Source: Lampris incognitus (lineage: Eukaryota; Chordata; Actinopteri; Lampriformes; Lampridae). Taken from it: 64,000 nt of DNA. Below are positions 43,301 through 55,500 of this stretch, one piece after another. The DNA is taken from contig NC_079230.1 of NCBI RefSeq assembly GCF_029633865.1, positions 31,732,358-31,796,357 on the forward strand. Direction: 5' to 3'. A model generated the notes under the pieces. It made no database searches. It worked only from the letters and a program-made list of their open reading frames with translations, and had not been told where the DNA came from. The translations under genes were made by a program, and so were the position numbers. How positions within the stretch are numbered: position 1 is the first letter of the stretch; each line of letters starts with the position of its first letter.

Positions 43301-46300
43301 TACCATCACCTGTCAGCTGCCCACACTAAACAAACGCTAGCATAAAAGAAAAATGTCTGTGGGATAATGAGGAATATTGAAGCTAACGGGGGAAGCATGA
43401 AACAATGTAACATGATAACCTATTATTTCAAAAGTAAACAGGGTAAAGAAGATACTGCCACCTCCAAAACTGATTTGGACATGGTTAACTTAATGGCAAT
43501 AATAATAATAACAATAATAATAACAATAACAATAATCATTTTTATTATTGTTATTACAGCGCTACAGGATGCAAAACAGGAAACGTAAGAAATGATGATG
43601 ACAATAATGATAATAATAATAATAATAATAATAGGCGGCACGGTGGCGCAGTGGTTAGCGTGGTCGCCTCACAGCAAGATGGTTCTGGGTTCGAGCCCCG
43701 GGGTAGTCCAACCTTGGGGGTCGTCCCAGGCCGTCCTCTGTGTGGAGTTTGCATGTTCTCCCCGTGTCTGCGTGGGTTTCCTCCGGGGGCTCCGGTTTCC
43801 TCCCACAGTCCAAAGACATGTAGGTCAGGTGAACCCCCATACTACATTGTCCCTAGGTGTGTGTGTGTGTGTGTGTGTGTGATGGCCTGGCGGCCTGTCC
43901 AGGGTGTCTCCCCGCCTGCCGCCCCATGATTGCTGGGATAGGCTCCAGCATCCCCGCGACCCTGAGAGCAGGATAAGCAGTTTGGAAAATGGATGGATGG
44001 ATAATAATTATAATAGTAGAACATCAGATCTGCCTCATCAATAAAGAAGCTGCACAAGTCAAGAAAGAGCTTGATGTCCCAGAAACCCCACCAACAGTAA
44101 ACAAGGCAACTACCATCTATGCCAAACGAGTGAAGCAGAAGGCAAAACACCATGGCCAGCAGCAACTGCAAAAAACCAGGGAGGAAAGAATGAGAGACAC
44201 AGTCGTGGACCACCAGACGCCACACCAGTGGCTGAGGAGCACCGGGCTGAAAGCAGAGACGGAGGGCTTGATAATGGCTGCACAAGACCGGAGCCTAGCA
44301 ACCAAGATCCTATCACCATCGCATCATCAAAGATGGAACAGACCCAAAATGCAGAATCTGTGGAATGTACAAAGAAACCATCGACCACATCGTCTCAGGC
44401 TGCCTGGAACTGGCAAAGACCGAGTACATGTACAGGTACAACAAGGCGGCAGCATACCTGCACTGGAAGATCTGCAGGAGTTGCAAGATCAAGACGACTG
44501 AGAAGTGGTACGAACATCAGCCAAACACGGTCACTGAGAACAATGATGTCACCATCCTCTGGGACACGTGCAACCCAGGCTTCAAATAGAGCAATACATA
44601 GGTAAATATTAAATAAATAAATATTAAGTTCACAGTAATTCATTCATTCATGGTAATAAATAGGAAAGAATTTGATACATGGTGACAGAAAATGATTTCA
44701 CAGCCCCTTTAAAAAGGGAACAGGACTTCCCCTTTAAGCTCCTCCCCACGCGGCCTCAGTGCAGCTATAGCGAGGCTAGCAAGGACAGGACGAGGCGGAA
44801 AGGAGAGGTGTAAGAAAACGGCATTAGCTAGATCCATCTAAAATGGTGAACTGATCAAACTATTCAACAAAGCCAGAGTAGAACCAGAGCTGGGGACTGT
44901 GGGGAGATTTAGAACCAAGAACTAGAGGGTTTTGGTAAGTTTCCTTTCGTTTTATTGGATCTGAATGGACCGTTGTACTCTGAGTTAGCTGCTGTAAAAG
45001 CTGGCCACAAGGTAGTGAAGCATGAATCGGAAAAGATAGGATAGGTGCCCGACTCGAGAAGTACATGACCGTATTTTGAATTTTGAGAAGGAAAGAGGAG
45101 GACGTGTTGTTCTTGACATTTTGCAAATTTATTTTGTGTAAGTCAAATAATGGAAATGGCCTAGTTGACGGCGATCGCAGTCAAAAGAACTGACGGCGAG
45201 AGTAGAAGTATCCCTCCGCCACAGCCATTTTACTGAACTTTTGGAGTAGGATACATTTATTTTGATGATTGAAGCGTTTTGTGAGTAAGAACCTTTATTT
45301 TTTGTATGGCCTGTTTTCTGCCCCGGCAGAGTTTCCCAGGACCGAGGTGTCGAAGAGGATTCTTCGTCGTGTGTGATGGAGACAGCAGCGTGCATGTGAC
45401 ACCAGATGGCGAGCCACCACAAGGAACTCTAACCTACCGCTGAAAGAGCACGGTTTGACCTATCAGAGCAGCCTGCTGCTTTGCCATTGTTGCTAGGACT
45501 GGACTTTCCCTCACTCAGAGTGAGACTTGAACTGAACCGTTGACATTGAACTGAACTGAAAAGAAAGGGACACCCTGTTAGGTGTGACACTGCCTTTATC
45601 AAGGTGACATTGCTAATGTTACTGACTGTGTATTGACGTTTTGAGTTGAATGGTGAACTTGAAGGGTTTTTCCTGCAAAGTTTGATCTTAAAGGGTCAAC
45701 TTACCTGAAAAAGGGATTTTAGAGTGTAGACTCACCTGATCCACCTGAAACTAAAGAGTTAACTCAAAGGATAAAATAACTGGAACAAAACAGCTCTAGC
45801 TTGATAAAGTAGACTGTTATCCTAGGAAAAATATAGACCTGTCTTATCTTAATTGGAAAATATAAAATAGATAATTGACTGAACTAATTAGAAACCTGAA
45901 CCTAAAACAACCTATTTTGTCATTAAATTGACAGCTTTTTTATTTTGTAGCCCCAGTCTCTGGTCTGCCATTTTGTTGCTCAACCACTCCTTAAGAGCCT
46001 AGCTCTGGTCCAGTGTGAGATAGTGACACGAGTGTTACACAAGCCCATCCACACTGACGGAGAGATAAAAGCCAACAAGCCCGACATCGTTATCCAGGAC
46101 AGGAAGCAAAAGAGGTGCATGCTCATCGACATGGTAACACCGTCCAAAAAAAACACCTCAGTGAAAGTCACAGAGAAGCTGACCAAGTACAAAGACCTGG
46201 AGAGGAGACTGAAATCAACAGGATGTGGGGAATAAGCCCGAAACAACACCTGTGGTCATCGGAGCTCTAGGACTCATGAAGAAGGGAATGGAAAAGTTCT

Positions 46301-49300
46301 CCAAGCGTATCCCAGGAAACATCAACATCAGTGCAGTCCAGAAGATCACCCTACTCAGAACAGCCCACATGTTACGACAAGTACTGTCAATCAAGTGACA
46401 TCTGCCCTATAGTGCCTCAGGTCCATAGTTTGGACCTGGCTCTACAGGGTGTAGAACAGGAAACATGAAAGAAATAATAACAATAATAATAATAACAATG
46501 GGTGAGTTGACCCAGTGAGTTGTGCGGTCCATGGTTTAATGAGACGATATCTTGCATTTTGTTCTGGCTTGTACCTGGATGTGGTTAGGCAGAAGGTTGA
46601 AGACCTTCTCTGTGGTGGAGCAGAGGACGGTCCAGCAGTTGCTGGGTGGGTTGGGCAGGGCCATGGCCTGGGCCAAACCCTGTAGCAGGGACCGGCAAAG
46701 GGCCCGCCGTTGGGGCCGCAGCTCCTCCTGGAACTGCTGAACGCCGAGGCTCTCCACGTACACTTGGAGTTTGTCCTCAGCTATGTGCTTCATCCACACG
46801 TCGGCGGTCTCGTAGAGGTAGCCCCTCGTGTGATACTGTAAGACAAATATCATCGGTAGGATTGCAAAGGGCCTTTTAATGAATGCTTAAAAAACTGCTT
46901 TTAACATATAACTTACACTGAGACTGTGCACCAGTGGCGGGGACAGCCAGGAGCCCAAAAAGAGGGAGGCACTCTGGGAAGACTGGGCTTGGCACGCTGC
47001 TAGCACCAAACACTGATGTTGTATATCCTCTCCTAGTTGAATACAGATGATTTGCATTTAGTGGTTTTGCTCCCTAGCTTGTGTGTTTTAAGTGTGCGAA
47101 CATGTGCACACAACCTTACCAAAGTTTAGCCTCATAAGAGGCGACAAGACAGCGCTCCAGTTGATGGGTGGGTATTGGAAACTTGCCCCCACTGATGCCA
47201 GAGGAGCCAGCGCAGTCTTCACCGGTCCTGGGTGAGCAAACCCCACTCCTGGACAGCAATGAAAAAGCAGTAAGAAGTCACACTTCAACACGACACAGAT
47301 TTTAGATGGAATATCACATCGATGGCTTTCAGGTACATCCATCATGAGCGTGCAGTTCAGAATACATCATGCAGCAAACTACAGTTTACTATACGTGATC
47401 GTGAGACCTGTGATTTAGGGGTCTCGGATATTAAGTTCTATTTTATAGTGACCAAATCTTGATTTAAATATAGTTACGTGGGACGAGGGCTGAATTTACA
47501 GACTCAAACGGCACAAACGGTTGACGGAGTCAGAAATTTGCCACAGCCAAAACAATTATACTTTCTGTGTTTAAGTTCCTGTGTGCTCTTTTTCCCACCC
47601 CCTTTTTCTCCCCAATTGTACCTGGCCAACCACCCTGCTCTCTGAGCCGTCCCGGTCTCGGCTCCACCCCCTCTGCCGAGCCAGGGAGGGCTGCGGACTA
47701 CCACATGCCTCCTCCCATACATGTCAGCCGCTTCTGTTCACCTGACAGTGAGGAGTTTTGCCAGGGGGATGTAGCGCGTGGGAGGATCACGCTATTCCCC
47801 CCGGTTCCCCCTCCCCCATGAACAGGCGCCCCGACTGACCAGAGGAGGCGCTAGTGCAGCGACCAGGACACATACCCACATCCGGCTTCCCACCTGCAGA
47901 CACGGCCAATTGTGTCTGCAGGGATGCCCGATCAAGCCGGAGGTAACACGGGGGTTCGAACCAGTGATCCCCGTGTTGGTAGGCAATGGAATAGACCACC
48001 ACGCTACCCAGATGCCCAGACTGCACGTTTTGATAAATCTCCATTTATGCTAAACTAGTCCATATTTGCTGAAGGGGCAGGGCATGTTGACAACCACATG
48101 CTAGTGTACTGTATTCCCGATGAGTATATACTGCATGCTTAAACAGCAACCAAGCATACTATTATCAACAGACTATGTAGAATGCTGCATAATTAAACAG
48201 TCCATCTAACTTCTGGATGACTGTTTCATCCAACCTGCAAAAACCCCCATCGTTTCTAACTACTAGGTTCCTTATAAGCTGTGTCAATGAGAAATAATCC
48301 AAGAATGGCAAAGGCAATGTATTTGTTAGTACACATGTACCTCAGAGGTAAATATTACCAGCCAGCTGTGGTTTTCCCATCTCATATGATCACTAGAGAT
48401 CAGACAGGTGATTGCTTACAATCAAAATCACATCTGCATTCAGCACCTTTCCTCTCCCTGTTTCACAAATATATGATTGTTTTTATGAACCCTGTTTAAT
48501 AATCAATCAATCAAGTTGCATTAATTTATCAAAAGATATGTAGAGCAGAAAACTGTGAAAATGGCCCAGATATAGAAAATACACAGATACACCAACAGAT
48601 AAATAATCTTTTGCATGGAAGGTAAAAATCACTTGAATGGTTCAGTTATAATGAAACAGCACATCCCAGTATACGACCGTCTCCCACATGGCACATTATG
48701 GAACATCTGTGTCTATCTGGTATTTTCGGCTGCATATTGAGAAATTCTTGCCAGTGTGCTACAAATCCTGGCACCTTTTCACCGCACACAAAATCTAAAT
48801 GCCACTGAGTGTGACTGTGCTACATACTTGTTTCAGGCCACTGTTAGCATGGGTAGCAGGAGCAGCATGCGCAGTATGAGCAGCATGACCAGCATGAGTA
48901 GCATGAGCAGTATGAGCAGCATGACCAGTATGAGCAGCATGACCAGCATGAGTAGCATGAGCAGTATGAGCAGCATGACCAGTATGAGCAGCATGACCAG
49001 TATGAGCAGCATCAGCAGCATCAGCAGTATGAGTAGCATGAGCAGTATGAGCAGTATGAGCAGCATCAGCAGTATGAGCAGTATGAGCAGCATGACCAGC
49101 ATGAGTAGCATGAGCAGCATGAGCAGTATGAGCAGTATGAGCAGTATGAGTAGCATGAGCAGTATGAGCAGTATGAGCAGTATGAGTAGCATGAGTAGCA
49201 TGAGCAGCATGACCAGTATGAGCAGCATGAGTAGCATGAGCAGTATGAGCAGCATGAGTAGCATGAGCAGCATGACCAGTATGAGCAGCATGAGTAGCAT

Positions 49301-52300
49301 GAGCAGCATGACCAGTATGAGCAGCATGAGTAGCATGAGCAGCATGACCAGTATGAGCAGCATGAGTAGCATGAGCAGCATGACCAGTATGAGCAGCATG
49401 AGTAGCATGAGCAGCATGACCAGTATGAGCAGCATGAGTAGCATGAGCAGTATGAGCAGCATGAGTAGCATGAGCAGTATGAGCAGTATGAGCAGCATCA
49501 GCAGTATGAGCAGTATGAGCAGCATGACCAGCATGAGTAGCATGAGCAGCATGAGCAGTATGAGCAGTATGAGCAGTATGAGTAGCATGAGCAGTATGAG
49601 CAGTATGAGCAGTATGAGTAGCATGAGTAGCATGAGCAGCATGACCAGTATGAGCAGCATGAGTAGCATGAGCAGTATGAGCAGCATGAGTAGCATGAGC
49701 AGCATGACCAGTATGAGCAGCATGAGTAGCATGAGCAGCATGACCAGTATGAGCAGCATGAGTAGCATGAGCAGTATGAGCAGCATGAGTAGCATGAGCA
49801 GCATGACCAGTATGAGCAGCATGAGTAGCATGAGCAGTATGAGCAGTATGAGCAGTATGAGTAGCATGAGCAGCATGACCAGTATGAGCAGCATGAGCAG
49901 TATGAGCAGCATGAGCAGTATGAGCAGTATGAGCAGCATGAGCAATATGAGCAGTATGAGCAGCATGAGCAGCATGACCAGTATGAGCAGCATGAGCAGT
50001 ATGAGCAGTATGAGCAGCATGAGCAGTATGAGCAGCATGAGTAGCATGAGCAGTATGAGCAGTATGAGCAGTATGAGTAGCATGAGCAGCATCAGCAGTA
50101 TGAGCAGCATGAGCAGTATGAGCAGCATGAGCAGCATGAGCAGTATGAGTAGCATCAGCAGTATGAGCAGTATGAGCAGCATCAGCAGCATGACCAGCAT
50201 GACCAGCATGAGCAGTATGAGCAGCATCAGCAGTATGAGCAGCATGAGCAGTATGAGCAGCATGAGCAGCATCAGCAGTATGAGCAGCATCAGCAGTATG
50301 ACCAGCATGACCAGCATGAGCAGCATCAGCAGCATGAGCAGCATGAGCAGCATGAGCAGTATGAGCAGCATGAGCAGTATGACCAGCATGACCAGCATGA
50401 GCAGCATCAGCAGCATGAGCAGCATGAGCAGCATGACCAGCATGAGCAGCATCAGCAGCATCAGCAGTATGAGCAGCATGAGCAGTATGAGCAGCATGAG
50501 CAGCATGAGCAGCATGACCAGCATCAGCAGTATGAGCAGCATCAGCAGTATGAGCAGCATGAGCAGCATGAGCAGTATGAGCAGCATCAGCAGCATCAGC
50601 AGTATGAGCAGCATGAGCAGCATCAGCAGTATGAGTAGTGTGAGCAGTATGAGCAGTATGAGTAGTATGAGTAGCATGAGCAGTATGAGTAGCATGAGCA
50701 GTATGAGTAGTGTGAGCAGTATGAGCAGTATGAGTAGCATGAGCAGTATGAGTAGCATGAGCAGTATGAGCAGTATGAGCAGCATGAGCAGCATGAGCAG
50801 TATGTGGTTCTGGATATGATAACTTGATCACATTGATCATTAGATCATACCATGTTTGCTTTTCAATTTGCTCCCATTATGGAAATTATGTATATTCTGA
50901 AGTATGATCATTTCAAGGCTGATAAACTAGCAACATCTGTCAATTTACTAAATGCAATATTAAAGTAATCCAAACTAACAGGAGCTGAAGATGACGAGTG
51001 AAACACAGCGGATGCAGGAAGTGAGGACTAGCTGGGAAGAGAACCAACTGACCTTTCCGTCCTGCCTCAATGATGAAGTCAACAATTGATCTGATGACGC
51101 TCTTCTCGGGGAGATAACTGAAGTCCTGAGGCACTGGAAGCATGGAGCAGAGCACTTTTACTGGATGAACCATTGAGTTATTAGCTTAAAAACTTTTTAA
51201 ATGTTGAAATTTCCCACCTAGTTTCTTGTATTTCCAGGTGATAGTCGGCTGTGTTTACCTGATGTGTGACTACGATCTGTAGTCATGTTGGCCAAATACA
51301 AATGACCCACTAAACAGGCGCTGTTGGACTGTAGCCCGATTGCTCCTGAGAAGGAAATGACCTACAAAAGAAAGACACAACACTCTGACGCACAAACAAG
51401 CTAACAGCAGACAAAACTAGCATCTAAAGAATTTCTAACAAGGACAGTTTTAGCACTGTGAAAGACAAATGTTATTAAGTCCAAGCAAGAAAGGACTTGC
51501 TGAATTTGTGTTTCATAAAATGTAAACTGTGCACAATGTATAAAAAAAAAATTTTTTTTAAAAGGCTCTTTTTTTGGGGGGGGGGGTGTTTTTCCCCCTT
51601 TTCCTCCCTAGTTGTAATTGACCAATTACCCCACTCTTCTGAGCGGTCCCGGTCGCTGCACCACCCCCTCTGCCGATCCGGGGAGGGCTGCAGACTACCA
51701 CATATCTCCTCCCATACATGTGGAGTCACCAGCCGCTTCTTTTCACCTGACAGTCAGGAGTTTCACCAGGGGGATGTAGCGCGTGGGAGGACCAGGACAC
51801 ACCCACATCCGGCTTCCCGCCCGCAGACACGGCCGATTGTGTCTGTGCGGACACCCAACCAAGCCAGAGGTAACACGGGGGATTTGAACCGGCGATCCCT
51901 GTGTTGGTAGGCCACGGAATAGACTGCTATGTGACCCGGTTGCCCCCAGTTCCTGTATTTTTGTATTGTTTCTATGGAAAGGTGGCATTGCACGACCTCT
52001 TGTTTTACAGCCCACTGTTGCGAGTGCGGCTCTTCTTTCCAAAGATGAAACACTTTTAACTTTTGCTGAACATAACTCATTAATGTCGCTTCTTTTTCCA
52101 CCGACCAATGAGAATGAAGGAGGGGCGGGACCAAAAACGAAACAAACATTAGATATACTTTGCCAAAGCAGAGGGAAGAAACAAAAACAAATCAATAAAT
52201 AGTGTTGGTAACTGAAAAACCCTTTTTATTTGACATTTTATGCATGTATTATTGTAATATAAAGAAGCAGAAAGAAGGGGGAGTTGTTTTTCTGTGAAAC

Positions 52301-52546
52301 AAGGTCCGAGCACTTACTTCCAGTGTAACACTAGTGATGTTTGTTTGATGGAGGAAAAAGGGTACCCATCTGAGGGGGATGTGTAAGAGCTGACCTCTGA
52401 TTTGTTCATTTTTCTGTTCCACTTGTAACTATCAAATGTTCTTTGTAATTTCTGTTGTCATTTTAAATCCTCTCATGCTTTGCTGAACATATAAAGCTCT
52501 TGAGCCCTGCTACCAATATTTTTGTTTCTTTCTGTACCTCACCGTT

Positions 52547-52598
<52 letters not shown>

Positions 52599-55500
52599 TG
52601 TCACACATGACAAATAAGCTAATATTCAGTTGTGAGGAAGCAGTACAGGATGCTAGGATCCCTGACCTCATGTTTAAAAACTGGCCTTACAGTTCAATAT
52701 GAACAGTTCAGTACAGAGCTGAACAGTTCAATATAGAGCTGAACAGTTCAATATGAACAGTTTAGTACAGAGTTGAACAGTTCAATATGAACAGTTCAGT
52801 ATAGAGCTGAACAGTTCAATATGAACAGTTCAGTACAGAGCCGAACAGTCCAATATGAACAGTTCAGTATAGAGCTGAACAGTTCAACATGAACAGTTCA
52901 GTAGAGTTGAACAGTTCAATATGAACAGCTCAGTATAGAGCCGAACAGTTCAACATGAACAGTTTAGTACAGAGTTGAACAGTTCAATATGAACAGTTCA
53001 GTACAGAGTTGAACAGTTCAATATGAACAGTTCAGTATAGAGTTGAACAGTTCAATATGAACAGTTTAGTACAGAGTTGAACAGTTCAATATGAACAGTT
53101 CAGTATAGAGCTGAACAGTTCAATATGAACAGTTTAGTACAGAGTTGAACAGTTCAATATGAACAGTTTAGTACAGAGTTGAACAGTTTAATATGAACAG
53201 TTCAGTATAGAGCTGAACAGTTCAATATGAACAGTTCAGTACAGAGCTGAACAATTGAAATGCAATTTTATCCTCCGCTCTGGCACCGTACTGAAGTGAG
53301 AAGTGCTTGGTATTCTTTGTAAAAAAGGTTTTTTTCCCCAGTTTTTCCCCTCCTCTTTTACTACTACTGTTCTATGCCAGTTTGATCTGAGTTGTTTTGT
53401 GTTTTTTTATGAAACCATCTCTACTATGAGGTGCTCGAGTCCTCCATTAGATGTTATTGCCATTAAATTCTTCAAAGATGCATGTAAAGGTGCAAAGATG
53501 TTTCATTCATTTGTGCCAAAAGAAACCTTGGTCATCACCCATAATCTATCCCTCAGCTCCTACTATAGGTCAGCTGCTATATTGCCACACTTCCCAAATA
53601 TTGTGACCCTACTCAAATTACTTTCATATTTTTTATTGACTGTTACTCGATCAACATTACAATTAACATACTATGTAAAACTATAGAAAGACACACTATG
53701 ATTTGGTTAATGTAAACCTGGACAAATTAATTCTCTATTTTGATGGAAGAAACTGCTGCTAAATAGGCAATTTCTGCAACACTTAAAATACAGTTGGGCC
53801 TCATTCATCAATCGTTTGTACGTACAAATGTGTTCTTACACACCCATGGAACATTTCAAGCCCTGACTTTTGTCTCAGAGACCAGTGCAGAACCTGGTAA
53901 CCCCCAAATTTAGACACCAGTTGGCTAAAACTGATGTCTTTGCAAGCCTGGGTGATCGCTCGTTGCAAGAGGTATACAACAGATATTAGGGGGAAGGAAC
54001 TACAAATAACCATCAGGCTTTGCTCCAGAATGTCAGACACTCTAAAGAGCTAAAAAAAATTCCATGGGTGTATAAGAACAAATTTGTACATGCGATTGAA
54101 TGAGGGCCAATGTGACTACAAACAAAATGTTATGAAGACATACTTGATAAGAAATATGATGCAGATTCAAAATACATTACGATTAGGTCCAGAAAAAACA
54201 AAAACTAAAAAACCAAAGGCACGCGTGTGTGTGGTTGCAAATTGTGCTTGCTGGTGTTTGGCATTTAAAAGTAATTCAAGACCAAACCCCCCCCCCCCTT
54301 TCTCCCCAATTGTACCCGGTCAATTACCCCACTCTTCCGAGCCGTCCCGGTCGCTGCTCCACCCCCTCTGCTGATCCGAGGAGGGCTGCCGACTACCACA
54401 TGCCTCCTCCCATACATGTGGAGTCACCAGCCGCTTCTTTTCACCTGACAGTGAGGAGTTTCACCAGGGGGACGTAGTGCGTGGTAAGATCACACTATTC
54501 CCCCCAGTTCCCCCTCACCCCTGAACAGGCGCTCCAACTGACCAGACGAGGGTCTAGTGCAGCAACCGGGACACATACCCACAGACACAGCCAACTGTGT
54601 CTGTAGGGACGCCTGACCAAGCTGGAGGTAACACGGGGAGTCGATCTAGCGATCCCTATGTTGGTAGGCAACAGAATAGACCGGTACGCTACCCAGACAC
54701 CCCAAGACGAAACCTAACCTACGATAGTCTTTAAATTAAAAAACATTTTGTGAGCAAAAGCTAACAGTCAGCTTGCTATAAGGGAAAAAACCCCAACTGC
54801 AGTCAGCTCCAAGGATTAGATCGGATAATTCCCCAAAAAATTATTTTTCAGAGAAGGCCCTGCTCTATCACCTTTTATTCATTACTTCTTTACTACAACT
54901 AATTTCCTCAATATAATATAGCTGTTAAGTGCCAGGAGGATTGTCGTGACTTGAACATTGGGGAAACTAACCAGGCGCTGGCCAAGAGGATGACACAACA
55001 CAGGAGAGCTAATGCGTCAGGCCAGGACTCCACAGTCTACACACCATCTACAGGCCAGGACTCCACAGTCCACACACCATCTACAGGCCAGGACTCCACA
55101 GTCTACACACCATCTACAGGCCAGGACTCCACAGTCTACACACCATCTACAGGCCAGGACTCCACAGTCTGCACACCATCTACAGGCCAGGACTCCACAG
55201 TCTGCACACCATCTACAGGCCAGGACTCCACAGTCTGCACCATCTACAGGCCAGGACTCCACAGTCCACACACCATCTACAGGCCAGGACTCCACAGTCT
55301 GCACCATCTGTAGGCCAGTGGCCACTCTTTCAGGGATGAGGATGCGCACATCCTTGATAGGGAGGAACACTGGTTTGAACGGGGAGTCAAAGAGGCCATC
55401 TATGTGGTGAGGGAACAACCATCCCTGAAACAGGGGGGGGGGGGGGTAAGAGTACATCTGTCGCCATCTTACAATGCTGTGAATGCAAACGTTCCCAGAT

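Noticed and set aside
48756..50840. 650-690 codon frames on both strands (Ser-Met, His-Thr-Ala and Leu-Ile-Met repeats), one vaguely like Ala/Thr antifreeze proteins
   Set aside because: They are translations of one stop-free hexamer array inside a focad intron; no unique sequence, no start context and no domain.
53303..53686. 127-codon + strand frame
   Set aside because: A/T-rich intronic sequence without family signal; antisense to focad and not conserved-looking.
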